Below are positions 1 through 9,483 of a stretch of 31,781 bases of DNA, piece after piece. Below the pieces are notes generated by a model that searched no databases, was not told where the DNA came from, and saw only the letters and a program-made list of their open reading frames with translations. The stretch's first letter is position 1. Every line of letters starts with the position of its first letter. The stretch comes from a bacterium (lineage in GTDB: Bacteria; Bacillota; Clostridia; Oscillospirales; Acutalibacteraceae), in the NCBI GenBank assembly GCA_004560045.1, contig SFWF01000008.1:1-31781 (forward strand), read 5' to 3'. The position numbers and the translations under genes are program-made.

Positions 1-177
1 CGGCTCTGCGATATAGTCGACACCGTCGCAAACCACGCGGTGCAATCCTTCGGTAAAATATAAAATCTCAATTACCGAATGGGTATGAAGCATAAAGCAG
101 GGACGATTTTCGGTCAGGACGTTACTGAAAAAATTGGTGCCGGCCCCTTCTCTAAACTCTACGAAGGGCTTTCTCAT
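1..177 (-). CDS. AraC-family transcriptional regulator, N-terminal part (runs off left edge)
   Basis: On the minus strand an open frame of 59 codons starts with ATG at 177 and is still open at position 1. It reads MRKPFVEFREGAG and later HTHSVIEILYFTEG and VCDGVDYIAEP. This is the pattern of the cupin-like sensor domain of AraC/XylS regulators, where a histidine-containing H-x-H segment is followed by an E-I/L-x-Y-F-x-x-G strand. The DNA-binding helix-turn-helix half would lie outside the window. GGAG lies upstream of the start at normal spacing and a perfect TATAAT lies at 222-227. The gene is divergent from the large secreted glycosidase, so by analogy with other carbohydrate loci it may sense a sugar and control that neighbour; this is inference. 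The family call is fairly good but rests on the sensor half only. Confidence 0.7.
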   Translation of the reverse strand, partial: MRKPFVEFREGAGTNFFSNVLTENRPCFMLHTHSVIEILYFTEGLHRVVCDGVDYIAEP

Positions 178-221
178 AAAATTGCTCCAATCGCAAAAAA
201 TCTAAATTTTTTAACAACTAT

Positions 222-227
222 ATTATA
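222..227 (-). promoter_or_regulatory. -10 box of the AraC-type gene
   Basis: On the minus strand the sequence is a perfect TATAAT, about 45 bases upstream of the ATG at 177. No good -35 hexamer sits 16-18 bases further upstream, which would fit an activator-dependent or weak promoter. Confidence 0.5.
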
Positions 228-245
228 CCATAGTCCTTTAAGAAA

Positions 246-254
246 TGCTACAAT
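246..254 (+). promoter_or_regulatory. Possible extended -10 promoter of the GH3 gene
   Basis: TGCTACAAT is an extended -10 (TGn plus TACAAT, one mismatch to consensus) about 68 bases upstream of the GH3 start. The -35 region is poor, again compatible with control by the divergent AraC-type regulator. Confidence 0.35.
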
Positions 255-322
255 TATTTTGAAGCTGGAGAAGTATTCGTTGCTTCTTCACCAAAAAACG
301 CATTCGAAAGGAAGTAAGCGTT

Positions 323-3300
323 ATGATGTTTAATACGAAAACTAAAAAGCTTTTAGCGGTCCTTACGGCTATGCTTATCGTAGTTTCGGGAATGCTTATC
401 CCTGCCGCTATGGCCGACGCAATCGAGGTCTGGGACGGAAGCGTCGCTACCGCCTTTGCTTCGGGAAGCGGCTCCAAGACCGACCCGTTCATTATTTCGA
501 ACGGAGCCGAGCTTGCCTATGCCGTAAACAGCTCTGCGGCAGATAAATACTATAAGCTTTCAAACGATATTTATCTGAATGCCCCCGATAAGGTAAACTG
601 GGCAACGGGTGAGTATTCGGGCGAGGCTCCCAACTCCTGGTATAAAAACGTCTCGGTTCAGGGTAACTTTAACGGAGACGGTCATACCGTTTACGGTCTT
701 TACTATAACGGAAACAACGGAAGTCTCGGCGACACAAGCTGGAACGATTTTACCGCCGCGGTTGCTCTCTTCCCCGAAATCGCGGCAGGCACCGGCCTTA
801 AGGTACAAAAACTCGGAATCGACAAGGCCTATCTGAGCGGTAAGCAGGGAGTAGGTGCCCTCGTTGGTTCAAAATCCGCAAATACCGCTGATTTTGCTAC
901 CTTGGACGTGAGCGAGTGCTACGTCGGAAAAGACGTGACCCTCATCGGCTACGATACCGGCGCATTTCTTGCCATAAACCGCGGTATGACCACGACCCTT
1001 ACCGACTGCTATTCTTTGGCGACGCAGACCGCTGCTTCCTGCTCGGGTCTTGCCACCGACCTTTGGGTCGGTTCCATTACTATGACCCGTTGCTATAACG
1101 GAACAGGCTCTCTCGACACCAAAAACACCGCCACCTGCAAAAACAGCTACGCCACCGAGCCGGGCGGAATTGGTGCAATCGTTATGGCCGCAAAGGAAAT
1201 GCAGGGACTCGCCGCGGCAGAAAATATGAAGGAGCTCGACTCCAAATACGTTACCACTCTGTCATATCCTGCCCTCAGGCTCTTTGTGAACAGTCTCGAT
1301 CCCACCGTCAATAAGGTCATATCCACCGAGGCCTTATCAAGTGCAGCCAACCGCGAGCTGGCAAGAAAAGCGGTAGGCGAGGGTATCGTGCTTCTTAAAA
1401 ATAAAAATTACACCCTTCCTCTTGATAAGGACAATACCGTTGCCTTCTTCGGCAAGGGTCAGAACGCTTCCTACTTCGGCTTTGGTGGAGGCGGCTCGGG
1501 CTCCGTTTATATTAACTACACCGCGCCGGGCCCTGCCGAGGTCTTTGCCGAAATGGCAGAGGAAGGCAAGATAGGGATTTATAAGCCCCTTTACGACGCC
1601 TATATGGCTGACTCCTCCTACGTTCCCGATGCCGCGATGTACGAGGCGGCCGCAAAAGAAGCCGACACCGCCGTCGTGGTAATCACCCGTAAAAACGGTG
1701 AGGGCAACGATATGTCGGCGGGCGAATGGGGACTTACCGACGGCGAAAAAGCCCTTCTCACCAATTCAACGAAGTATTTCGAAAACGTTATCGTCATCAT
1801 AAACTCGGGTTCCTCCTTCTGTACCGATTGGTCCCTTGAAGGTAACTCCCTGGGCGTTGACGTTGACGCTCTCCTTGTCTGTCACGCTCCCGGTGAAATG
1901 GGCGGCTATGGCATTTACGACGTGCTTACGGGTGCGGTAAACCCCTCGGGCAAGCTTACCGATACCTATGCCGCCTCAATAAACGACTATCCCTCAACCA
2001 AGAGCTTCTATGAAAGCGACGTATACGTAAACTATACCGAAGATATCTACGTAGGCTACCGCTATTTCGAGACCTTCGCTCCCGAAAAGGTTGTTTACGA
2101 GTTTGGTTTCGGTCTTTCCTACACAACCTTCGATATTAAGACCGATTCGGTAACCAACGACGGCAAAAACATCACCGTTAAGGCTACTGTCAAAAACACA
2201 GGCGATGTGGCAGGCAAAGAGGTCGTTCAGGTCTACTTCTCTGCTCCTCAGAAGGGTGAAGGAGGGGCCGTGCTCTCAAAAGCCGCCATCGAGCTTGCAG
2301 GCTTTGCTAAAACTAAGCTTCTTGCCCCCGGTGAATCCGAGCAGGTCACCATCACTTACGCTATAGCCGATATGTCTTCTTTTGATGACGTAGGCTATAC
2401 CGCATATAAGTCCGCCTACGTTTTAGAGGCAGGAACCTACGACATTTTCGTTGGTAATTCCGTAAAGAAAAACTCTAAGCAGGGCGAATACGTAGTTGAT
2501 ACCATCACCGTCACCGAGCAGCTTAAAAAATACGGCGATGTAACCTTAGAGGAGCGTCTCGAGGCAGACGGAAGCTACACCGACCCCTCCATCCCCGTTT
2601 TAAAGGACGGCCAGACCTTCGTTAAATCCGAAGCCGTTACCATTATCGAGGCCGAAAACGTCAGCCGTAAGGCCACGGGAATCCGCACCGACGAAAACTT
2701 CGGCTCCAACGGCTATATTTCCGACGGCACGAACTGGTATTCTATCCCCTCGGGTGTCGTTCTCGGAAGTATGCACAGTGCTCCCGGAGGCTATTTCTAC
2801 TACGACCTTGTGGTAGGAAAGGCAGGAACCTATAAATTCGGCTTCGTAACCTCCGACGGAAACCCAAACTATGCCGCTTCGGGTAAAACCTATAAGGATC
2901 TTCTCACTTTAGAGTATTCTACCAACGGTACGACCTGGACTTCGGTACGAAATTTCTCGGTTGACTCGATAAACACCAGAAACAATAAGGATTATGCAGG
3001 TAAGTACTGGTTTAACTTTGTTTATACCGAGGCCGATATCGATGGTAATCTCTATCTTGCAAACCTTCCCAAGGGCGAGGTAACCATCCGTTTTAGGATC
3101 GACCCGGCCCTTACAGGTGCATCAGGAAACAACGGTAACGCAAACACCAACATCGATAAATTCTTCATCATCCCAGAGGGTAACGACTTCGGTCTTACCG
3201 AGGTCTTCGAGCATTACGGACTTAAGCTCAAGCCCGTTCTTTCGGAAAACAAGACCCTGTGGATAGAGGCCGAGGAATATATCCAAGGTTCCAACTCACT

Positions 3301-6004
3301 TAAGAAGGAAACTTTCACGGGTCAGGCCTTCTTTAATACGGGAACAAAGTATACCGCTGTTTCGGGTACCAGCATCGGCACCTTCCATAATCAGACAAAC
3401 GGCGTTCTCTACTACGATATCATCGTAGAAAAAGCAGGAACCTATAATATCGGCTTTATTCATGCGGACGGAAATCAGGCCTCATATACGGCAGGAAAGT
3501 TCGGCGATAATCTTTTTGCAATCGACTATTCTGCCGACGGCGGCGCAACCTACGTTTCTACTAACACCCCTGCCTTCGACTCGGTCAACACCTATGGCGC
3601 AATTTCTCAGACTAATAAGATATGGTTCAACTTCATCTACACAACCGCTGATACAAACAATAACCTCTATCAGATAACCCTTCCCAAGGGCTCGGTACGT
3701 CTCCGCTTTAAGATAGCCAACAGCATAAACGGCGCAGACATGGGCAGTATCACCAACTGTAACCTCGATAAGTTCAGCCTTTCTCCCGCTGCTTCTCCCT
3801 GCACCTTGGAGGATGCCTGCGAGATGTATGGAATCGCATATGCCGCAGTTATCAATTCTACCTCTGCAACGTGGTTCGAGGGCGAAAGCTTCGATAAAAC
3901 CGCCGCCCAAGTTACAATCGAACGCTTTACCGCAAATTCAGGCTCTCTCCACGACGGAACGGTATATGCCGCCCTTCCTGCAGGCGCAGTTGTGGGCTTC
4001 TTCGATAAGAACACCACGGGATACGCTGAATATAACCTGACTGCTGAAAAAGCAGGAACCTATAACATCGGCTTCACTCTCGGTACAGGAAACGACAAAG
4101 CAAAAAATAACGGCGGAAAGGCTCCCGACACCATGGACGTTCTCATTTCCTCCGACGGCGGCGCTACCTGGGTCAAGCAGTTTGCTCTTGACGTTAAGTA
4201 CACCGGTAAGGATGTTACGGGAACCCCGGCACAGTGGTGGAACTTCTACTACTCTAACGCTGATTTTGACGGAAACGCTTATCAGCTTAAGCTCCCGGCA
4301 GGCTCCTTTAAGATGAGAATAGCCTGCAACGCGAATTCTCCCGTTTACGGCGGCGCAAACATCGATAAGTTCGTCATCTACCCCGCCACTATGAGCTACA
4401 CCGAGCAGAACGCCGTTGCCTACTACTTTAACACCGACGACAACACCGAGGAATCCCCCGAGAATCCCGAGCTTCCCGATCCTATCGACGTCGATTTCAC
4501 AACCGATCACTATGTTGGGTTAACCTATGCCGACGTCCTCGCAGGCACCGCAACCTGGGATGAGCTTATCGCTCAGATGTCGCTTAACGAAATGATCGAC
4601 CTTACCTACGGTAAATTCGGTCAGTGGACATACGGCTATACCGGCTATATCGGCTTTACCACCGATGAGCTTGCCGAAAAATACGGCATCTATGCAGGAG
4701 ATACCGCTGACGGACCTCAGGGACTTCGTATGGAGTATAAAAACACCACCTTCTGGCCCAATGCCGTGCTTCAGGCCGCAACCTGGAATGTCGACCTCGT
4801 TTACGAGATAGGCAAGGCGGTAGCCGACGAATGTCTTAGGAATAATATCGATATGTGGCTTGCCCCCGGTATGAACATTCACAGAAGCCCCTTAGGCGGC
4901 CGAAACTTTGAATACTATTCCGAGGATCCCTTCGTTACGGGTATCATCGCTTCCGCTATCGTTAACGGACTTGAATCCAAGGGCGTTGCCGCTACGGTCA
5001 AGCACTTTGCCGTAAACAACAAGGAGACCAACCGTAAATACTCCGACAGCCGCGTTTCCGAAAAGGCCCTCCGCGAGATCTATCTCGAGGGCTTCAGAAT
5101 CGTCATCGAAAAGGCCGACCCCATCTGTGTTATGAGCTCCTATAACCTTGTAAACGGCGAATGGACCTCTACAAGCGAAGAGCTTCTTAAGGGCATTATG
5201 CGTGACGAGTGGGGCTATACGGGACTTATTATGTCCGACTGGGAAACCACTCCGACCATCGTTCCCGAGCTGAACGCAGGAAATAACTCTAAAATGCTGG
5301 GTGATTCCAACGATGCCGACGAGATAAGAATCGCTATGACCTACGGCCAGGTGACCCGCGAGACCTTAGAGGAGAACACCTTCTACATTCTCTCTAACCT
5401 CGCAAAAATGCCCGATAACGCAATTAACCCGAATAAGAGCACCAAACTCGACCTCGCAGGCGTTTCTACCGTACGCACAACCGAATACGCCAAGAAGAGT
5501 CAGCGTGCAAGAATCGTTATAAATAACAATATCTTCGACGTTCCCGGAACTACGGGCTATTTCTACGAGTATAACCTTGATGCGGCGACTGCAGGTAAAT
5601 ACGCTATCGAGCTTGAATACACTGCGCTTTCCAAGATGGATAACGCCTTCGAGCTTTACGTAAACGGTCAGCTCGTGGATACTGCAAACGACCTTGCCGC
5701 AACCAACTCGGCGTATACTGCCGCTAAAACCGCCGTCTGCACGGTAGACCTCTCCGAGGGTGCTTCTACTATCAGAATAAAGCATATCGGCTCAAACGGT
5801 AACGTTAACTATCGCGCCCTTTCCTTCGACGCAGTAGTCGAGGGCGACGCAGACAATAACGGTACAGTCGATATCTGCGACCTTGTTTATATCGAAAACG
5901 TTATAAACGGCAAAGCCCCCGAAACCGCAGATTGCGACCTTAAAAACGACGGAATTATCAACTATCTCGATACCGCATCCTTAAGACTGCTTCTCATAGC
6001 ATAA
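323..6004 (+). CDS. Secreted GH3 glycoside hydrolase with inverted domain order, CBM-like repeats and dockerin
   Basis: A 1,893-residue extracellular enzyme, probably a beta-glucosidase or beta-xylosidase. Residues 1-30 form a signal peptide (cleavage near AMA-DA). Residues 35-330 contain GLUG-like beta-helix sequence. Residues about 345-600 are the GH3 C-terminal domain (VGEGIVLLKN; E460 in E-G-x-D is the candidate acid/base), followed by a fibronectin-III-like domain to about 716. Three related modules of about 180 residues start near 767, 978 and 1183 with EAEN, EAEE and EGES and end in N-[IL]-DKF; they resemble CBM6/35. The GH3 N-terminal barrel follows (about 1397-1700; KHFAVNN; nucleophile D1639 in IMSDW). 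Another beta-sandwich and a type I dockerin (from about 1838, GDADNNGTVDICD) end the protein. Normal GH3 order is N then C, so this enzyme is permuted. AAAGGAAG precedes ATG 323 by 8 bases. The exact substrate cannot be told. Confidence 0.9.
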   Translation: MMFNTKTKKLLAVLTAMLIVVSGMLIPAAMADAIEVWDGSVATAFASGSGSKTDPFIISNGAELAYAVNSSAADKYYKLSNDIYLNAPDKVNWATGEYSGEAPNSWYKNVSVQGNFNGDGHTVYGLYYNGNNGSLGDTSWNDFTAAVALFPEIAAGTGLKVQKLGIDKAYLSGKQGVGALVGSKSANTADFATLDVSECYVGKDVTLIGYDTGAFLAINRGMTTTLTDCYSLATQTAASCSGLATDLWVGSITMTRCYNGTGSLDTKNTATCKNSYATEPGGIGAIVMAAKEMQGLAAAENMKELDSKYVTTLSYPALRLFVNSLDPTVNKVISTEALSSAANRELARKAVGEGIVLLKNKNYTLPLDKDNTVAFFGKGQNASYFGFGGGGSGSVYINYTAPGPAEVFAEMAEEGKIGIYKPLYDAYMADSSYVPDAAMYEAAAKEADTAVVVITRKNGEGNDMSAGEWGLTDGEKALLTNSTKYFENVIVIINSGSSFCTDWSLEGNSLGVDVDALLVCHAPGEMGGYGIYDVLTGAVNPSGKLTDTYAASINDYPSTKSFYESDVYVNYTEDIYVGYRYFETFAPEKVVYEFGFGLSYTTFDIKTDSVTNDGKNITVKATVKNTGDVAGKEVVQVYFSAPQKGEGGAVLSKAAIELAGFAKTKLLAPGESEQVTITYAIADMSSFDDVGYTAYKSAYVLEAGTYDIFVGNSVKKNSKQGEYVVDTITVTEQLKKYGDVTLEERLEADGSYTDPSIPVLKDGQTFVKSEAVTIIEAENVSRKATGIRTDENFGSNGYISDGTNWYSIPSGVVLGSMHSAPGGYFYYDLVVGKAGTYKFGFVTSDGNPNYAASGKTYKDLLTLEYSTNGTTWTSVRNFSVDSINTRNNKDYAGKYWFNFVYTEADIDGNLYLANLPKGEVTIRFRIDPALTGASGNNGNANTNIDKFFIIPEGNDFGLTEVFEHYGLKLKPVLSENKTLWIEAEEYIQGSNSLKKETFTGQAFFNTGTKYTAVSGTSIGTFHNQTNGVLYYDIIVEKAGTYNIGFIHADGNQASYTAGKFGDNLFAIDYSADGGATYVSTNTPAFDSVNTYGAISQTNKIWFNFIYTTADTNNNLYQITLPKGSVRLRFKIANSINGADMGSITNCNLDKFSLSPAASPCTLEDACEMYGIAYAAVINSTSATWFEGESFDKTAAQVTIERFTANSGSLHDGTVYAALPAGAVVGFFDKNTTGYAEYNLTAEKAGTYNIGFTLGTGNDKAKNNGGKAPDTMDVLISSDGGATWVKQFALDVKYTGKDVTGTPAQWWNFYYSNADFDGNAYQLKLPAGSFKMRIACNANSPVYGGANIDKFVIYPATMSYTEQNAVAYYFNTDDNTEESPENPELPDPIDVDFTTDHYVGLTYADVLAGTATWDELIAQMSLNEMIDLTYGKFGQWTYGYTGYIGFTTDELAEKYGIYAGDTADGPQGLRMEYKNTTFWPNAVLQAATWNVDLVYEIGKAVADECLRNNIDMWLAPGMNIHRSPLGGRNFEYYSEDPFVTGIIASAIVNGLESKGVAATVKHFAVNNKETNRKYSDSRVSEKALREIYLEGFRIVIEKADPICVMSSYNLVNGEWTSTSEELLKGIMRDEWGYTGLIMSDWETTPTIVPELNAGNNSKMLGDSNDADEIRIAMTYGQVTRETLEENTFYILSNLAKMPDNAINPNKSTKLDLAGVSTVRTTEYAKKSQRARIVINNNIFDVPGTTGYFYEYNLDAATAGKYAIELEYTALSKMDNAFELYVNGQLVDTANDLAATNSAYTAAKTAVCTVDLSEGASTIRIKHIGSNGNVNYRALSFDAVVEGDADNNGTVDICDLVYIENVINGKAPETADCDLKNDGIINYLDTASLRLLLIA

Positions 6005-6020
6005 TATGTCTATTCTTTCA

Positions 6021-6058
6021 ACCAAAAGCACCGCTTCTTTCGAAGCGGTGCTTTTGGT
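6021..6058. terminator. Bidirectional terminator between GH3 and aldose epimerase genes
   Basis: A perfect 17-bp stem (ACCAAAAGCACCGCTTC paired with its complement) with a 4-base TTTC loop lies between two convergent genes. The A-run and T-run are inside the stem, so it can end transcripts from either side. Confidence 0.85.
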
Positions 6059-6070
6059 ATTGTAATATTA

Positions 6071-7114
6071 TTATTTTACCGATGCGGTATAAACCGTCTT
6101 GGAATAGAACTTTTCTCCCGCCTTTAGTACGGCAGAGGGGAAATAACGGTAGCGAGGGGCGTTGGGGAAGCCCTGAGTCTCTAAACAAACGGCGGCAAAT
6201 TTTCCGTGAGGAGTGCCCTTTTTGCCCTTTGTGTCGAGGAAGGTGCCGGTGTAGATCTGAATACCGGGAAGGTCGGTCTTACACTCTATTTCAATTCCGT
6301 TATCGGGGTTATAAAGTGTTGCGGCATGTGAAAGCTCACGCTGACAGCTCCAGAGTATCATATTATTGTCTATACCGCCTGCGGTGGGAGCAAGGCGCAC
6401 GTCGTAGGAACCCAAAACGTCACCCAAAAGCTTGGGGGAACGGAAGTCGAAGGGACCGCCGTCAACGGGGTTTACGAATCCTGTAGGCAAAGCATCCTCA
6501 TCAACCTCGCAGTATCCGTCTGCGTCAATCTGAAGGGTGTGATTAAGTACGGTGGTACCCGACGTACTGCCGTTTAAATTAAAGTAGGAATGATTGGTAA
6601 AGCCGCATACCGTATCCTTGTCGCTTTCGGCAAAATATTCGATCTCAACCGAGGTATCTTTCAGGGTGTATTTAACGGTGAATTTCATATTTCCGGGGAA
6701 GCCTTCTTCGCCGTCGGGTGAGAGGATTGAGCAGGCAATGCTGTCGTCGCCCAGCGTGATATCGTACATCTTAAAGGAAAATCCGTTAAAGCCGCCGTGG
6801 AGGCAATGCTTTCCGTTATTATTTATGGGAAGCTGATAGTCCACGCCGTTTAAGGTGAATTTTCCGCCTTCGATACGGTTAGCAAAGCGACCGACGGTTG
6901 CACCGAAATAGGTTCCTCTGTCGTTATCGTAGCCTTGAGCGTCGTCGTAGCCTAAAACTACGTCAACGAACTCTCCGTCGCGGTTTTTTGTTTCAAAGCT
7001 TACGAGATTTGCTCCGAAATTCATAACCGAAATACGGGCTTTTCCGTTATCTAAGGTGTAAAGTGTAACCTCGTTTCCTGCGTTGTTTTTACCAAAAGCT
7101 CTTGATGTGATCAT
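6071..7114 (-). CDS. galM: Aldose 1-epimerase (mutarotase)
   Basis: Interconverts alpha and beta anomers of aldoses such as galactose and glucose, in the cytoplasm. The 347-residue product has the family's landmarks: GRFANRIEGGKF, LHGG with the first conserved histidine, FTNHSYFNL with the catalytic His near residue 175, and CLETQGFPNAP with the catalytic Glu near residue 312. Length is typical. The frame is open for ten more codons upstream, but the ATG at 7114 is the likely start because AAGGAGA sits six bases before it, and MITSRAFG matches the usual beginning. It lies 11 bases after the YhaN-like gene and is probably co-transcribed with it. A sugar role alongside the GH3 enzyme across the terminator is plausible, though the two are on opposite strands. 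Confidence 0.93.
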   Translation of the reverse strand: MITSRAFGKNNAGNEVTLYTLDNGKARISVMNFGANLVSFETKNRDGEFVDVVLGYDDAQGYDNDRGTYFGATVGRFANRIEGGKFTLNGVDYQLPINNNGKHCLHGGFNGFSFKMYDITLGDDSIACSILSPDGEEGFPGNMKFTVKYTLKDTSVEIEYFAESDKDTVCGFTNHSYFNLNGSTSGTTVLNHTLQIDADGYCEVDEDALPTGFVNPVDGGPFDFRSPKLLGDVLGSYDVRLAPTAGGIDNNMILWSCQRELSHAATLYNPDNGIEIECKTDLPGIQIYTGTFLDTKGKKGTPHGKFAAVCLETQGFPNAPRYRYFPSAVLKAGEKFYSKTVYTASVK

Positions 7115-7125
7115 AATAAGTCTCC

Positions 7126-9483
7126 TTATAGAGTAATAATACATACATTGTTTGTTCTTGCCGCGTCAGCAATGGCGGTATGACAGGTGAAAAGGATAAG
7201 CTGACGCTCTTTAGCATAGTCGGATAAGAACTCGACTGTCTGTGTCATTCGATTATCGTCGTATTGCGCAAGAGGATCGTCCATAAGAAGGGGAAGGACC
7301 CCCGTCTGCTCGGTCATAAGCTCGGCAAGAGCAAGTCGAAGTGCTAAATATAGCTGATCCTCGGTACCTGCCGATAAATACTGCGAGTCCTTAAGTCCGA
7401 ACACTTCGGCCGCCGTAACTCCAAGCTCGAAATTTTTGCTTACGTTTACCGAAGAGTATCTCTGCTCGGTGATGTGTGCGAAAATTTCGGTAGTTCGGGT
7501 CTCTAAAGCGCCCGAATAGTTCTTTCTGAGCTCACGGAAGGCCTCTTCGAGAACCTCCTGAGCAAGCTCCACCTTAGCGCCGAAAGCGTTATAGCCGTCG
7601 ATTTTTTTGGTTAGCTCCTCCTCCTTAAGTCTGAGCAGAGCAACCGAGGGAATTCCTTCGGCCATCGCCTTAAGCTGTGCTTTAAGAGAGGATATTTCCG
7701 AACGTATCCTTCCGTTTTGATCCGATTGCGTCTTGAAGCGTTCCTTAACCGAATCGAGCTCGTCCTCGCTAATGCCTTCGGGCAGGCCTTCGGCGGCTAT
7801 AGCCTCAAGCCTCGATCTTGCCTGCTCTGTAGAGGCTATTCCTGCGTGATCGGCGAGCAGCTCTGCTTTTTGGGTAGCGGCATCAAGCTCGTTTAAGGCT
7901 TCTTCCGTTTTTGTAATAAGTGCGGCGACCTCAGAGGTGTCGTTTACCTCAGAAAGTAAAGAAAGGTGAGCTAAAAGGGCGGTCTCGGCCTCCTGAACGG
8001 CGGAGGTAAGAGCCTTTGCTTCCTCGTTTAACCCTTCGGCCTGCCTTGTCTTTTCTTCGGCTATAGCCTTATCGGCAAGAGCCTTTACCTGAATGTCGCG
8101 GGTCTTTTGCTCGATGTCGGCGAGCTTGTCGGCGACCGAAGCCTTTTCTTCGATAAGGGAGGAAAGGGAAAGAGAAAGGTCGCTGAGTTCCTCCTTCAGG
8201 GCAGAATCGTCGGGCGCAACCTTCTTTTTAATAATAAGTCCAAGAGCCGCCGTGATAAGTCCTGCCGCTAAAACCGCGGCTCCTGCGATAGGTCCCGCTA
8301 CCGCGAATAAAACTCCGCCTGCAATAATGATCAAAAGACCGATTATAAAGAAGACGGGATTATTCTTCTGAGCGGGCTTCAGCTCCTCAAGCCTCGTGTT
8401 TACGGCGGTGATCTTTTTACGGGTGGTCTCGATATCCGAATCGATCCCGTTTTGAATATGGGTAAGTTGTGCCTTGTCCTCGGCAAAAGAATTTTCCGAG
8501 ACTTCCTTTACCGAAAGCGCCTCTATTTCGGTCTTAAGAGCCTTAAGGGCTTCCTCTTTTTCCGAAAGCTCTTCCTTTATATCGCCAAGCTCCTCCAAAA
8601 GCTTTTTGGAACGCTCTAAAAAGCCTTTATCCGCGATACTTCCGTCGCTGAGCTTAAGCTTTTCTTCGGTTTTGTTTTTAGCCTCGATAGCTTCAAGATA
8701 TTTTTCGGTAAGAGCCTTTTTCTTTATTTTGTCTGCGCTTTTAAGAAGGTCGAATAGCTTCGCCGATTCGGCCGAGCTGTCGCTAAGTAACGCTTCCTTT
8801 TCGGCGATGGCTCCTCTTAGCTCGTCGAGCTTTATTTCGTTTTCCTCGGCCAACCTGATATCGGTTTTAACGGCTTCCTTTTCGACTACCGCCTTGTCGC
8901 AGAGTCCCTTCTTACCGCCTCTCGAAAACAGAGCCTCCTTGGCCTTTTGAAGCCTTGTGCTTATTTTCTCAAAAGATATTTCGTCGTTTCCGGTGGTTGC
9001 GGCATTAGAAAGACGAGAGTTGATCTCTCCGTTGGCGGCCTCGTTTTTTGAAGAAGGAATAGTTTCGGATAAAAATACGCTTCGCTCAAAAGCGGCGTCG
9101 GTAAGTCCGAAAAATTTCGCGCCGATATCGTCGCTTCCCGAAAGGGGCACAGGAATTCCCGTATCAAGGTCGATAAGGGTTATTTTATCGGTAGAGTTCG
9201 ACCGTTTAAACTCCCGTTCAAGTCGGTATTTCTTACCGCCATGCTCGAATACGATGCTTCCCGCCATAAACTCCGAGTCCCAGGGGCGATACTTAATTCG
9301 GGGATTTTTATCTATATCCGAGGTCTTTCCCGTGTTTCCGTAAAACATCATACGGATAAAGGCCATAATGGTAGATTTTCCGTTTTCGTTTTCGCCGAAT
9401 ACTACCGTCATATTATCGGGAAGGTCGAGGTGATAGTTTTTAAACTTGCCGAAGGAGGCTATATCAAGAGATAATATCTTCAT
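7126..9483 (-). CDS. yhaN: YhaN-like SMC/Rad50-type ATPase with membrane hairpin
   Basis: A 785-residue ABC/SMC-type ATPase. The N-terminus has MKILSLDIASFGKF and the Walker A motif GENENGKST at residues 30-38. Long charged coiled-coil stretches fill the middle. YLSAGTEDQLYLALR (near residue 700) is the signature region and LPLLMDDPLAQYDDNR (near 730-745) the Walker B. Within the coiled coil, residues about 377-416 form two adjacent hydrophobic helices (FFIIGLLIIIAGG and AAVLAAGLITAALGL), a membrane hairpin typical of Bacillus YhaN and absent from SbcC. It overlaps the phosphoesterase gene by 20 bases, so the two are probably made as one complex, SbcCD-like but membrane-tethered. The family's cellular role is poorly known; DNA end processing is inferred from the partner. 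Confidence 0.88.
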   Translation of the reverse strand: MKILSLDIASFGKFKNYHLDLPDNMTVVFGENENGKSTIMAFIRMMFYGNTGKTSDIDKNPRIKYRPWDSEFMAGSIVFEHGGKKYRLEREFKRSNSTDKITLIDLDTGIPVPLSGSDDIGAKFFGLTDAAFERSVFLSETIPSSKNEAANGEINSRLSNAATTGNDEISFEKISTRLQKAKEALFSRGGKKGLCDKAVVEKEAVKTDIRLAEENEIKLDELRGAIAEKEALLSDSSAESAKLFDLLKSADKIKKKALTEKYLEAIEAKNKTEEKLKLSDGSIADKGFLERSKKLLEELGDIKEELSEKEEALKALKTEIEALSVKEVSENSFAEDKAQLTHIQNGIDSDIETTRKKITAVNTRLEELKPAQKNNPVFFIIGLLIIIAGGVLFAVAGPIAGAAVLAAGLITAALGLIIKKKVAPDDSALKEELSDLSLSLSSLIEEKASVADKLADIEQKTRDIQVKALADKAIAEEKTRQAEGLNEEAKALTSAVQEAETALLAHLSLLSEVNDTSEVAALITKTEEALNELDAATQKAELLADHAGIASTEQARSRLEAIAAEGLPEGISEDELDSVKERFKTQSDQNGRIRSEISSLKAQLKAMAEGIPSVALLRLKEEELTKKIDGYNAFGAKVELAQEVLEEAFRELRKNYSGALETRTTEIFAHITEQRYSSVNVSKNFELGVTAAEVFGLKDSQYLSAGTEDQLYLALRLALAELMTEQTGVLPLLMDDPLAQYDDNRMTQTVEFLSDYAKERQLILFTCHTAIADAARTNNVCIITL

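Noticed and set aside
3938..4510. 190-codon minus-strand open frame inside the GH3 gene, with several similar ones (e.g. 3,482-3,910, 4,520-4,882, 5,366-5,785)
   Set aside because: They mirror the codon pattern of the GH3 gene, have no ribosome binding site and no recognisable domains.
8474..8950. 158-codon plus-strand frame, Ser/Phe-rich, opposite the YhaN-like gene
   Set aside because: Low-complexity shadow of the coiled-coil codons (Glu/Lys/Ala read backwards).
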